Shown here one piece after another: positions 35,884-45,025 of a stretch of 64,000 nucleotides of DNA (position 1 is the stretch's first letter; each line of letters begins with the position of its first letter). The notes beneath the pieces were generated by a model. The model made no database searches and was not told the origin of the DNA. It was given only the letters and a program-made list of their open reading frames with translations. The DNA comes from an uncultured Clostridia bacterium (GTDB lineage Bacteria > Bacillota > Clostridia > Oscillospirales > Ruminococcaceae). Made by a program: the position numbers and the translations under genes. The DNA is taken from assembly GCA_947631455.1 (NCBI GenBank), contig CANRLH010000003.1, positions 186,001-250,000 on the forward strand, written 5' to 3'.

Positions 35884-35922
35884 CGCCAAAAGGCAGACAG
35901 CAAACGAGGTTGCTGCTGCCTT
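35884..35922 (-). terminator. Hairpin between rpsO and pnp
   Basis: Minus strand AAGGCAG-CAGCAA/TTGCTG-CTGCCTT with one bulge, then TTTTGG. Probably ends most rpsO transcripts, with partial read-through into pnp. Confidence 0.75.
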
Positions 35923-35935
35923 AAGAATGACAAAA

Positions 35936-36202
35936 TTACTTACGGATTCCGAGCTTTTCGATAACAGCTCTGTATCTTTCGATATCAGTTTTGATAAGAT
36001 AGTTAAGAAGATTTCTTCTTTTACCTACCATCTTAAGAAGCCCTCTTCTAGAGTGGTGATCCTTCTTGTGGATCTTAAGATGCTCGGTGAGGTCGTTGAT
36101 CCTCTTGGTTAAAATTGCGATCTGAACCTCAGGCGAACCCGTATCTGTGTCGTGCTTTCTGTTAGCTTCAATAATTGCGGTCTTTTCTTCTTTTCTAAGC
36201 AT
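35936..36202 (-). CDS. rpsO: 30S ribosomal protein S15
   Basis: 88 aa primary 16S rRNA binder. Typical sequence throughout: [23 protein letters not shown] and [27 protein letters not shown] precedes the ATG. Has its own promoter and a leader of about 112 nt. Confidence 0.97.
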   Translation of the reverse strand: MLRKEEKTAIIEANRKHDTDTGSPEVQIAILTKRINDLTEHLKIHKKDHHSRRGLLKMVGKRRNLLNYLIKTDIERYRAVIEKLGIRK

Positions 36203-36315
36203 TTTAATGTACCTCTTTTCTTAAATTTTCCGTTATCACAGTAGCGGGCTTTGATACTTCCGTTAAAGGCAACCGCCCAAAACCGAGATAAGGAATTCTT
36301 TGGTTAATCACAACC
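36203..36315 (-). promoter_or_regulatory. Candidate structured rpsO leader
   Basis: The predicted 5' UTR contains GGGC ... GCCC pairing (CGGTTTTGGGCGGTTGCC with CAAAGCCCGC) close to the start codon. S15 represses its own translation through leader structures in several bacterial groups, so this is a plausible autoregulatory leader; the fold was not computed. Confidence 0.4.
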
Positions 36316-36321
36316 TTATAA

Positions 36322-36350
36322 ATTCTATCACAATACCTTTTATTTGTAAA
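36322..36350 (-). promoter_or_regulatory. Promoter for rpsO
   Basis: Minus strand TTTACA, 17-nt spacer, TAGAAT, located right after the folD stop. Confidence 0.7.
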
Positions 36351-36356
36351 TAGAGT

Positions 36357-37229
36357 TTACAAATTGTTAACATTTAATTTTTCTTTACTTTGCTCAATCG
36401 CAGCAGTAAGCGTATTCTTCATCAGCATTGCGATAGTCATCGGACCAACACCTCCGGGAACCGGTGTGATAAACGAAGCTTTTTTCCTGCAAGATTCAAA
36501 ATCGATATCACCGCAAAGCTTGCCGTTTTCATCTCTGTTCATACCGACGTCGATTAAAACGGCGCCTTCCTTAACCATATCGCCTTTTATAAGCTTTTCA
36601 ACTCCGACCGCCGCAACAAGAATGTCAGCTCTTTTGCACTGTGCCTTTAAATCGGAAGTCTTTGAGTGACACACTGTCACCGTTCCGCTTTTATGAAGCA
36701 GAAGCATTGCCATAGGCTTTCCGACGATATTGCTCCTGCCGACAACCACGCACTCCTTTCCGGAAATTTCAGTGCCGGTGGAGGCGATCAGCTCCATAAC
36801 GCCCGCAGGTGTGCATGGCAAAAACGAATAGTCGCCTATCATTATCTTTCCTACGTTTACGGGGTGAAATGCGTCAACGTCCTTTTTGGGGGAAATATTA
36901 TTTATCACCGTGCTTTCGTCTATATGCTCGGGCAGCGGGAGCTGGCACAAAATTCCGTTTATACGCTCATCGGCATTGAGTTTTGTAATAAGCTCCAACA
37001 GTTCCGCTTGAGTTGTGGATTCAGGCAGCGCGTACTTATACGACTCAAAGCCCACCTCCTCACAGGCAAGCTGCTTGTTTCTCACATAAATCTGTGAGGC
37101 CGGATTTTCACCAACTATTATAACTGCCAACCCCGGAACAATCCCCTTCTGCTTAAGCTCCTGAGCCTTAGCTCTGACGCTGTCCTTAACACTCTTTGCA
37201 ATAAGCTTTCCGTCAATTATCTGTCCCAT
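36357..37229 (-). CDS. folD: Bifunctional methylenetetrahydrofolate dehydrogenase/methenyltetrahydrofolate cyclohydrolase
   Basis: 290 aa. Interconverts 5,10-methylene-, methenyl- and 10-formyl-THF. Signatures: VGENPASQIYVRNKQLACEEVG with the catalytic region around YVxxK, QLPLPEHID, and the NADP motif VVGRSNIVGKPMAMLL; PGGVGPMTIAMLMKNT near the end. Starts 3 bp after lgt and ends the long leftward cluster. Confidence 0.96.
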   Translation of the reverse strand: MGQIIDGKLIAKSVKDSVRAKAQELKQKGIVPGLAVIIVGENPASQIYVRNKQLACEEVGFESYKYALPESTTQAELLELITKLNADERINGILCQLPLPEHIDESTVINNISPKKDVDAFHPVNVGKIMIGDYSFLPCTPAGVMELIASTGTEISGKECVVVGRSNIVGKPMAMLLLHKSGTVTVCHSKTSDLKAQCKRADILVAAVGVEKLIKGDMVKEGAVLIDVGMNRDENGKLCGDIDFESCRKKASFITPVPGGVGPMTIAMLMKNTLTAAIEQSKEKLNVNNL

Positions 37230-37232
37230 TTA

Positions 37233-38486
37233 CTATTCCTCCGATACTTGTGTCTTGTCTTGATCTACAGCTTTAACATCATCACTTGGCTCTTCATCAT
37301 CAGCAAGAATACTGCTTCTGTCCTCTTTGATTTCCTCATCCTTTTGGCTTTTAAGCTTATCAGCCTCTGCATCGGCCTTTTCAGTTATAAGAATTGTCAT
37401 TCCGTCAATATAAGCCTGTGTCTTTTTTCTATCGCCGAACTTCTCCTCGTATTCCTTTTTAAGGTCAGAAATTCCTTCTCCGGTTTCCTTTGCATTTTTA
37501 AGCTTACCTAAAAGCTCCTTCTTTTCAGCCTTTGCCTTAACCTTTGCGGTATATCCGGCAAGTGCTTTTATCGATTCCGGTGTGTTCACATAAAGCACCG
37601 TCTCGTTTCGCTTCGCAAGGCTTCTGAAAATTATGATCAGCACGATTGAAGCAAGCACGCAGGTTCCTGCGACAAGCTGTGAGACTCTGATATTAAACAG
37701 ATACAGACTGTCTGTTCTCAGCCCCTCGATAAAGAATCTTCCAAGGCCGTACCATCCCATATATATCAAAAACAGCTCGCCGTCAAACTTTCTTCTTTTG
37801 CTGAGAAGATTCAGAAGTATAAATCCGATAAGGCACCACAAGGATTCATACAAAAAGCACGGATGAACGGGCAGCATCGGGTCAACCGAACCGTCGGTGT
37901 AATGCTCTGCAATGTACGAATATGTCTGATTTGAGTACATTCCCCACGGAAGGCTTGTGTTATCTCCAAATGCCTCCTGATTAAAAAAGTTTCCCCATCT
38001 GCCTATGCACTGGCCTATCAGAAAGCAAGGAGCCGCAACGTCCAAAAGGGCCGGCAGCCGGCACTTTCTTATCTTTGCAACTATTCCGCCCACTACGATA
38101 GCTCCGATAATACCGCCGTAAATTGCAAGACCTCCGTCACGAATACTTATAATATCTATCCAAGATACTTTTCCGTCAACAACGTAATCTCTGAAGCTAA
38201 ACGCAACGTAATAGGCTCTTGCACCAACAACAGCTCCTATCAGACCGCCTATGACCGCATCGGTCACTCTATCCGGATTAAGCCCGAACTTAGGTGATTT
38301 TTTTAGTCCGAAAATCATAGCTATCAAAATTCCGAGTGCAATAAGAAAACCGTACCAGTAAATGTTAAAATCAAGCCCCGGGATCTTAAACAATACGTTG
38401 TCAATATCAAATCCCGTTTTGAAAATATTGTCCGAGCTTCCGAAATTAGGAAAGCTCACATGCATATTCGCAAGCATCTGTGTCAT
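37233..38486 (-). CDS. lgt: Prolipoprotein diacylglyceryl transferase with a long charged C-terminal tail
   Basis: Membrane enzyme attaching diacylglycerol to lipobox cysteines. Seven TM segments, catalytic motifs YWYGFLIALGI, GGLAIYGGIIGA (with the essential H/R region) and the signature IGRWGNFFNQEAFG. Core ends near residue 305. A further 110 residues follow that ordinary Lgt proteins (260-300 aa) lack: Lys/Glu/Asp-rich, likely helical and cytoplasmic, ending in an acidic stretch. No frameshift is apparent, so the tail is part of the same ORF. Confidence 0.93.
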   Translation of the reverse strand: MTQMLANMHVSFPNFGSSDNIFKTGFDIDNVLFKIPGLDFNIYWYGFLIALGILIAMIFGLKKSPKFGLNPDRVTDAVIGGLIGAVVGARAYYVAFSFRDYVVDGKVSWIDIISIRDGGLAIYGGIIGAIVVGGIVAKIRKCRLPALLDVAAPCFLIGQCIGRWGNFFNQEAFGDNTSLPWGMYSNQTYSYIAEHYTDGSVDPMLPVHPCFLYESLWCLIGFILLNLLSKRRKFDGELFLIYMGWYGLGRFFIEGLRTDSLYLFNIRVSQLVAGTCVLASIVLIIIFRSLAKRNETVLYVNTPESIKALAGYTAKVKAKAEKKELLGKLKNAKETGEGISDLKKEYEEKFGDRKKTQAYIDGMTILITEKADAEADKLKSQKDEEIKEDRSSILADDEEPSDDVKAVDQDKTQVSEE

Positions 38487-38516
38487 TTAAAACCGTCCTT
38501 TCCGTCGATCGATCCA

Positions 38517-39794
38517 TTACTGCGCCTTTACAACAGACAGCGCAGAGTACTCTGAATCAAAAAGAGTATTTATATCCTTTTCGATGTCTTCAACCGTTAT
38601 TTTCGCGAGCGCCTCGATCGGTTCATACGCCGAAAGATCTCCCGCAATATAAGCGGCAAGCATTCCGTTTGCACAGGACTCTACATTTTCAAAGTTTCTT
38701 ATCATAAGTCCGTACATATTGTTCTTTATGATTTTGAATTTTTCTTTGTCAAAGCCCTCGTTTTTGTATCTTTCTATCTCAGTGTAGATTTTTTGCTGTA
38801 CCCGTTTGGGATCTTTGGATTCTCCCGCGATCAAATTTGCAAAAAATCCGTCTCCGAAAAATACTTCCGACGAGAACTGCGAATTTATAAGCCCTTCATC
38901 AAAAAGCTCCTTATAAAGCGGCGAACCGCTTCCCATGATAAGCTGTAACAGAATTGTAGACTCAAGCTCTGCTTTTACAATATCCGCCTTATCCGGGCAC
39001 ATCACCTTAAAGCCTATATTAAACAAAGTCGTACCGACCGGCATGATCTCCTCAATATATTTCCGGCTAAGCTCCATAGGCTCATTCGGAAAAGCGGTCT
39101 CAAGACCTATATTTTCGCATGGGATAAGCTTTTCATCGCAAACCGCCATAACCTCGTCTGCGTTGCAGTTTCCGGCGATAACCAGAACCATATTGTGAAG
39201 ATTATAAAACGTCCGGTAGCACCTGTATAAAAGCTCTGCATCAATTTTGGCTATCGAATCCACTGTTCCTGCAATGTCTATCCTGACAGGGTGCTTTGTA
39301 TAAAGGCACTTCAAAAGGTTGAAAAGAACCTGTCTTTGCGGAGAATCCTCGCACATTTTGATCTCCTGTCCTATTATCCCTTGCTCCTTATCGACAGTCG
39401 CCTGAGTAAAGTACGGCTTTTGCACAAATTCAAGCAATATTTTAAGAGACTCAACGTAGTTTTCCGAACAATCGAAAAGATACGCCGTGTGGTCGAAGGT
39501 CGTGTATGCGTTTGCGCTTGCGCCGGTTTTTGCATAAAGCTCAAAGGCATCACAATCCTCATTTTCAAACAGCTTGTGCTCCAGAAAATGAGCAATTCCG
39601 TCAGGAACGTCAACAAAATCCTTATCCGCCGCAGTTTTAAAACGAGTGTTGATCGAACCGTACTTAGTAGCAAAAAGCGCTGAGGTAGTTGAAAATCCCG
39701 GCATTTCCCATACAAGAACATCCAGTCCCGACGAATGATGGAACTTTTTGTAGCTGTCGTTTGTGATCTTATTTGTTATCACTTCTGCCTGCAT
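38517..39794 (-). CDS. ymfH: M16 family metallopeptidase, YmfH-like (active subunit)
   Basis: 425 aa. The inverted zinc motif HFLEHKLFE (HXXEH) is intact near residue 68, with the downstream Glu region LLEFVQKPYFTQATVDKEQGIIGQEIKMCED. Pairs with the upstream YmfF-like protein that lacks the motif, as in other Firmicutes ymfF-ymfH pairs. Start codon overlaps the ymfF stop (TAATG). Confidence 0.9.
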   Translation of the reverse strand: MQAEVITNKITNDSYKKFHHSSGLDVLVWEMPGFSTTSALFATKYGSINTRFKTAADKDFVDVPDGIAHFLEHKLFENEDCDAFELYAKTGASANAYTTFDHTAYLFDCSENYVESLKILLEFVQKPYFTQATVDKEQGIIGQEIKMCEDSPQRQVLFNLLKCLYTKHPVRIDIAGTVDSIAKIDAELLYRCYRTFYNLHNMVLVIAGNCNADEVMAVCDEKLIPCENIGLETAFPNEPMELSRKYIEEIMPVGTTLFNIGFKVMCPDKADIVKAELESTILLQLIMGSGSPLYKELFDEGLINSQFSSEVFFGDGFFANLIAGESKDPKRVQQKIYTEIERYKNEGFDKEKFKIIKNNMYGLMIRNFENVESCANGMLAAYIAGDLSAYEPIEALAKITVEDIEKDINTLFDSEYSALSVVKAQ

Positions 39795-41056
39795 TACTCG
39801 TCACCTCCGTTATTCCTGAGAGTATAAACCGTATCAAGCGTAAGGCTTTTTGCAGCCTCGATTATCTCATCTCTGCCGACTTCAAACATTTCCTTTTGAG
39901 CGTCGTCAGGAGACTGATTGACCTTTCCTCTGGCATACCGCGTAAAATACCATGCCGCAAGCTCACTCGCGGAGTCGTACACGGAAACAAAGCTTCCCTT
40001 AAGCGCGAGCTTTGTGTTATAAAGCTCCTCATCGGTGAAGTTTCCTTTTTTAATCTCTTCAAGCTGATTGAGTATCTCCGCTTTTGCGGCTTCAATATTT
40101 TCAGGATCGATTCCGCTGTCAATCATAACCGCACCCTTTTCGTATATTACACGTGACGCGCAGTAGTAGCAGAGGCTTAGTTTCTCCCTGACGTTCATAA
40201 AAAGCTTTGAGAAAGGAGTCCCTCCAAAAAGAGCGGAGAAAAGACCGTTTACCGCGTCGTTTCTGTAAGAGGTCTTAAACACCATCACCATCTTAAGCTG
40301 ATTCATTTCAAAGCTGTCCCCGGCATTTACCACTGCGGGTTTTGCGGGACTGTAGTTTACAAACGGATAGACCTTTCCGTCAAACTCTCTGCTGCAAAGC
40401 CGCTGCTTTATTAAATCTGACGCTTTTTCAAAACTGCCCGCTCCGGCAAGAGACGCCTCAACAACAGCGGATTTTATAAGTCTCTTGTATGCCTTATATA
40501 CCTGCTCCTTTGTAAGCGCCTCGGCAGAAGCCCTTGTTCCGTAAGCAGGGATAGAATACGGCTCGTTTACAAAAGCCTCTTTGGTTGCGTTTATTATCGC
40601 AAAGGTCCTTTTTTCATTGACCTCACTGTCTATCGCACTCAAAAGCTCTGCCTTTTTTAGCTCAAAATACTTGTCATCAAAATCAGCCGGATCAAAAATG
40701 CACTCTAACAAAACCGTGATGATCTCTTCAAAAAGCCGTTCGCCCTCAAGAGCATATTCGTTCCTTATTGCCGACGCTGTAAAAGCTATTACCTGATTAT
40801 CGCCCACTTTAAAGGTCGACGCGCCTATCGACGCCCCGTACAGCTTGTTTGTAAAATCAGTTATCGCAGTCAGACCGCCATACTTTTTATGCGATAAGAT
40901 CAAAAGCTGCGCCGCAAGTGAATTCGCCGCCGCATTCTCTTCAGACAAAGGCGTTATAAACCTTATTACCGCAGAGTTTGATTTAAACTTACCGTCGATT
41001 ATAGTTGTAAGACCGGCTCCTTTATTTATTTCTTCCCTCGTCACGTCTGTTGACAA
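39794..41056 (-). CDS. ymfF: M16 family peptidase-like protein, YmfF-like (no catalytic motif)
   Basis: 420 aa. Aligns in layout with M16 peptidases, but the position of HXXEH reads SEENAAANSLAAQLL, so the zinc site is absent and this is the inactive partner of the YmfH-like protein. Start uncertain: no in-frame ATG is available near the 5' end. TTG at 41056 has GGGAG eight bases upstream, better than the TTG at 41065 used by the track. The 196-bp gap before dnaE contains a 13-bp palindrome CGCACAATGTGCG at 41185-41197 and no clear promoter. Confidence 0.87.
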   Translation of the reverse strand: MSTDVTREEINKGAGLTTIIDGKFKSNSAVIRFITPLSEENAAANSLAAQLLILSHKKYGGLTAITDFTNKLYGASIGASTFKVGDNQVIAFTASAIRNEYALEGERLFEEIITVLLECIFDPADFDDKYFELKKAELLSAIDSEVNEKRTFAIINATKEAFVNEPYSIPAYGTRASAEALTKEQVYKAYKRLIKSAVVEASLAGAGSFEKASDLIKQRLCSREFDGKVYPFVNYSPAKPAVVNAGDSFEMNQLKMVMVFKTSYRNDAVNGLFSALFGGTPFSKLFMNVREKLSLCYYCASRVIYEKGAVMIDSGIDPENIEAAKAEILNQLEEIKKGNFTDEELYNTKLALKGSFVSVYDSASELAAWYFTRYARGKVNQSPDDAQKEMFEVGRDEIIEAAKSLTLDTVYTLRNNGGDE

Positions 41057-41252
41057 ATATAACAACTCCCTTTCTCAATCTATTCGGTATAGGATAAGTT
41101 CCTTTACGGCACCGTTTTACCCCGGTCAATTTACCAAGGCAAAAGTGCCACATCAATAAGGATATTATCTCCCGCTTATAAGATCGCACAATGTGCGTAA
41201 TCACCGTCTATCTTTAAAGCCTTGTATATTTTCGCTCTGTCACGCTATTTAT

Positions 41253-44200
41253 CTATGAAAGCTTTATATTTCCCTTTCCGCAAACCTGATCAAGGCTTTT
41301 TATAAGGGCTTTGCTTACGCTTGCGCCTATAACCTGCTTTGGTGCAAAACGCTTCTTTGTATCAGACAGATAGAAAATCACCTTTGTTTTTCCTGTGTGC
41401 TTTTTTAATATCTCAACACATCCCTTAAGCTTATTCTCGTCAAAGCATGGCAACTTTATCCACAGCGTTGCAGAATCAACAGCGTCATCTGCCGGCGAAA
41501 GCTCCTCGGCAATAAGCTTAGGCGCTTCATCGTCTCTAACGCTTATCCTGCACTTTACAAATAAGACGGAACCTTCATATATAAGCTGTTTTTTTCCCGA
41601 AAACAAATTTGGGAAAACAAGCATCTCAATTTCACCGGATGCGTCAGACGCGGTGACAAAGCTCATATTTGTTCCCTGTTTTGTCAAAAACAGCTTCCTT
41701 GATTCTATCATAACAAACACGCTCAGCATTCCGCCGTCGCTGAAGCGCCCGTCTGCATCTTCAAACGAGTTAAGTATCTCAGCAATATCCGGCGCGCCGA
41801 AAAGCTCTTTGACATCACTGTAGGCTTTTATCGGATGCCCGGAAATATACGTTCCTACCGTTTGCTTTTCATACGCTAAAAGCTCTGCCTGCGGATACTC
41901 CGGCAAGGACGGGATTTTCATTTCCATATCGCCGCTCTTTTGTATATCCGAAAAAAAATCTATCTGACCGTCTATATTATTTCTCTTGTTGTCGGCAATG
42001 CTCTTCATAAGCTGCTCAAAGGCGCTCATCATTTCACGTCTGTTATTCTTAAACGAATCAAACGCTCCGCTCTTTATTAGAGCCTCAACCACTCTTGTAT
42101 TTATATTATCGCTCATTCTTTCAAGAAAATCCTGCAAGGACGTAAACCTGCCCTGAAGATCCCTCTGAGCGATGATGCTCCTTATCACCCCCCGGCCAAG
42201 ACTTTTTATCGCCAAGAGTGCGTATCTTATGGAATTTCCCGAAACAGCAAAGCCCTCTTCACTTTCGTTAATGTCAATAGGCAAAAGCGAAACCCCCTGC
42301 TGTTCACAGGTTTTTATATACTCAAACATCTTGTTTGAACCCTCGCCCAAAACGCTGGTCATCAGCGACGCCATATATTCCTTGAAATAATGACACTTGA
42401 GATATGCTGTCTGATACGAAACGGTGGCATATGCCGCCGCGTGAGATTTGTTAAACGCGTAGGAGGCGAATGAAATCATCTCGTCAAATATTTCATTGGC
42501 GGTTTTCTCATCGACTCCGTTGTTTACGCAGCCGATGCAGTTTGTGCTGCCATCCGGATTTTTTTCTCCGTATATAAACGCCCTTCTCTCCGCTGCCAGA
42601 ACATCATGCTTTTTCTTTGCCATAGCACGTCTTACAATATCTGCTCTTCCGTAGGAATATCCGGCAAGCACTCTGAATATCTGCATAACCTGCTCCTGGT
42701 ATACAATACAACCGTAAGTCACGTCCAAAATATCCTTTAAAAGCGGAGTTTTATAGGTGATGTCTTTTGGGTTATGCCTGTTGTGGATATATGTCGGTAT
42801 CGAATCCATCGGACCGGGGCGGTAAAGCGAGATCACTGCAATAAGATCCTCAAGACAAGTGGGCTTCAGCCTCACAATCGTTGATGTCATACCTGCGCTT
42901 TCAAACTGAAAAACGCCCTCTGTTTTTCCCTCGCAAAACATTTTGTATACATCTTTATCATCGTAAGGAATGTTTTTTATGTCAAAATCCGGGTAAAACT
43001 CGTTTATAAGCTTCTGACAATTGTTTATGACAGTAAGGTTTCTCAGCCCCAGAAAATCAAATTTCAAAAGCCCCAGCCGCTCCAGATTACCCATAGTATA
43101 TTGAGTAACTATTTGACCGTCGCTGCTTTGCAGCGGTACATAGCTTACAACCGGGTCTTTGGTAATTACCACTCCCGCTGCGTGTGTTGACGAATTTCTC
43201 GGCATACCTTCGACCTTCATAGCGGTGTCAATAAGCTCTTTGATACGGCTGTCGCTGTCATAAAGCTTCTTCAAGTCAGGTGATTTCAACAGAGCAGAAG
43301 AAAGCGTGATATTAAGCTCTCTGGGGACAAGCTTTGCGACCTTGTCAGCAAGTTGATACGGCAAGGCCATAGCTCTGGCAACATCCCTTATAGCGGCGCG
43401 CGCCGCAAGCGTTCCGAATGTGATTATCTGCGCGACGTGATCAAAGCCGTATCTTTTGCACACATAGTCGATCACACGCTGCCTGCCCTCTATGCAAAAG
43501 TCGATATCAAAGTCGGGCATACTCACCCTTTCCGGATTGAGAAACCTCTCAAACAGAAGGTTATATCGCAAAGGGTCAATATCGGTTATTCCAATGCAAT
43601 AAGCGCATAAGCTTCCCGCACCTGAACCTCTGCCGGGGCCAACGGGGATCAAATTTGTCTTAGCGTAATTTATAAAATCCCACACGATAAGAAAATAATC
43701 TACATAACCCATCTGCTTTATAACAGATATTTCATATTCAAGCCGCTTTTTTGCCTCCTCGGTAGGATTTTTGTACTTTTCAATCAGGCCCTTTTGGCAC
43801 ATATCTATGAAAAACTCAGTGTTGTTATCCACTCCCTTAAACTTTACATACGGAAGCTTTGTAACGCCGAACTCAAACTCAACGCTGCACTTTTCTGCGA
43901 TCCTGACAGTATTCACAACAGCCTCCGGATGAGAAGGGAAAAGCTTTGCCATTTCCTCTCCCGATTTGATGTAAAACTCATCGGTGGGAAATTCCATAGA
44001 CTTCGGATCGTTTACTGTGGTGTTGGTCGCAATGCACATTAAGATCCGCTGGGCCTTTGAGTCCTCTTTGTAAATGTAGTGAGCGTCGTTAGTAGCAACC
44101 AAAGGGATACCGGTGCGCGCAGAAAGCTCATACTGAAGCGGAATTATCCTTTCTTCCTCCAAAAACTTCTGATTCTGAACTTCAATATAATAATTACCCT

Positions 44201-44699
44201 TACCGAAAATATTTTGGTATAAAAGCGCGGTTTCTACCGCTGAATCAAAATCGTTATTTATAAGCTTCTGATTCACCTCTCCTGCCAGACAGGCTGAAAG
44301 GCATATAAGTCCCTCGTGGTACTTTTCAATACACTCAAGGTCAATTCTCGGGCGGGAGTAAAAGCCCTCAACATATCCGATGGACACAAGCTTTATAAGA
44401 TTTTTATATCCTGTCATATTTTTGCACAGCAAAACAAGATGATAGCTTTTATCTATTCTGTTTACTTTGTCAAACCTTGTGCGATTTGCAACATATACTT
44501 CGCACCCTATTATGGGCTTTATACCATTTGCCTTGCATTCGTTATAAAAATCAATGGCGGCGTACATATTACCGTGATCGGTTACCGCGATCGCAGTCTG
44601 ACCCAGCTCCTTTGCGCGCTTTACCAGATCCTTTATCCTGCAAGCTCCGTCCAAAAGAGAATATTCACTGTGAACATGAAGATGCACAAAATCGACCAC
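41253..44699 (-). CDS. dnaE: DNA polymerase III alpha subunit
   Basis: 1148 aa replicative or lagging-strand polymerase of the DnaE class. N-terminal PHP domain (FVHLHVHSEYSLLDGACRI, AVTDHGNMYAAIDF), polymerase palm with GPGRGSGAGSLCAYCIGITDIDP and the catalytic PDFDIDF, then the tandem HhH region and a C-terminal OB fold (about 950-1060). GTG start at 44699 with GGTGAGG upstream. Clostridia normally also carry PolC, not in this window. Confidence 0.96.
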   Translation of the reverse strand: MVDFVHLHVHSEYSLLDGACRIKDLVKRAKELGQTAIAVTDHGNMYAAIDFYNECKANGIKPIIGCEVYVANRTRFDKVNRIDKSYHLVLLCKNMTGYKNLIKLVSIGYVEGFYSRPRIDLECIEKYHEGLICLSACLAGEVNQKLINNDFDSAVETALLYQNIFGKGNYYIEVQNQKFLEEERIIPLQYELSARTGIPLVATNDAHYIYKEDSKAQRILMCIATNTTVNDPKSMEFPTDEFYIKSGEEMAKLFPSHPEAVVNTVRIAEKCSVEFEFGVTKLPYVKFKGVDNNTEFFIDMCQKGLIEKYKNPTEEAKKRLEYEISVIKQMGYVDYFLIVWDFINYAKTNLIPVGPGRGSGAGSLCAYCIGITDIDPLRYNLLFERFLNPERVSMPDFDIDFCIEGRQRVIDYVCKRYGFDHVAQIITFGTLAARAAIRDVARAMALPYQLADKVAKLVPRELNITLSSALLKSPDLKKLYDSDSRIKELIDTAMKVEGMPRNSSTHAAGVVITKDPVVSYVPLQSSDGQIVTQYTMGNLERLGLLKFDFLGLRNLTVINNCQKLINEFYPDFDIKNIPYDDKDVYKMFCEGKTEGVFQFESAGMTSTIVRLKPTCLEDLIAVISLYRPGPMDSIPTYIHNRHNPKDITYKTPLLKDILDVTYGCIVYQEQVMQIFRVLAGYSYGRADIVRRAMAKKKHDVLAAERRAFIYGEKNPDGSTNCIGCVNNGVDEKTANEIFDEMISFASYAFNKSHAAAYATVSYQTAYLKCHYFKEYMASLMTSVLGEGSNKMFEYIKTCEQQGVSLLPIDINESEEGFAVSGNSIRYALLAIKSLGRGVIRSIIAQRDLQGRFTSLQDFLERMSDNINTRVVEALIKSGAFDSFKNNRREMMSAFEQLMKSIADNKRNNIDGQIDFFSDIQKSGDMEMKIPSLPEYPQAELLAYEKQTVGTYISGHPIKAYSDVKELFGAPDIAEILNSFEDADGRFSDGGMLSVFVMIESRKLFLTKQGTNMSFVTASDASGEIEMLVFPNLFSGKKQLIYEGSVLFVKCRISVRDDEAPKLIAEELSPADDAVDSATLWIKLPCFDENKLKGCVEILKKHTGKTKVIFYLSDTKKRFAPKQVIGASVSKALIKSLDQVCGKGNIKLS

Positions 44700-44734
44700 G
44701 ATGCCTCACCGCCTTTCATCAAAATGTATGTACG

Positions 44735-45025
44735 TTATGCCGTATGCTTTTTATTTATCAGATACAAAAGCCCCGATAAAAACGCAACGTCCAGAATCAT
44801 AATTAACACAAAAGGCGCTGTGGTTATTGCTCCCGCCATTTTAACGATCGACGCCAGACACATTATTGAGCCCATAGACGCTAATGTGGTTCCTATCTCC
44901 TCAGACTGTTCAGTATTTTTGCCTCTCGTCCGGGTTTTGCCGGTCATATCAGATTTGACCTTTACTACAAGCAAAACACCTGCCGCAGCAAGAGCTATAC
45001 CCAAAAGCATAATAAAAATCATCAT
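44735..45025 (-). CDS. Small membrane protein of unknown function
   Basis: 96 aa with three hydrophobic segments (FIMLLGIALAAAGVLLVVKV; LASMGSIMCLASIVKM; APFVLIMILDVAFLSGLLYLI) and a charged loop. No family recognised. The first ATG overlaps the whiA stop by four bases (ATGA), and dnaE follows at 35 bp, so it is translationally coupled into the cluster and likely real. Confidence 0.68.
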   Translation of the reverse strand: MMIFIMLLGIALAAAGVLLVVKVKSDMTGKTRTRGKNTEQSEEIGTTLASMGSIMCLASIVKMAGAITTAPFVLIMILDVAFLSGLLYLINKKHTA

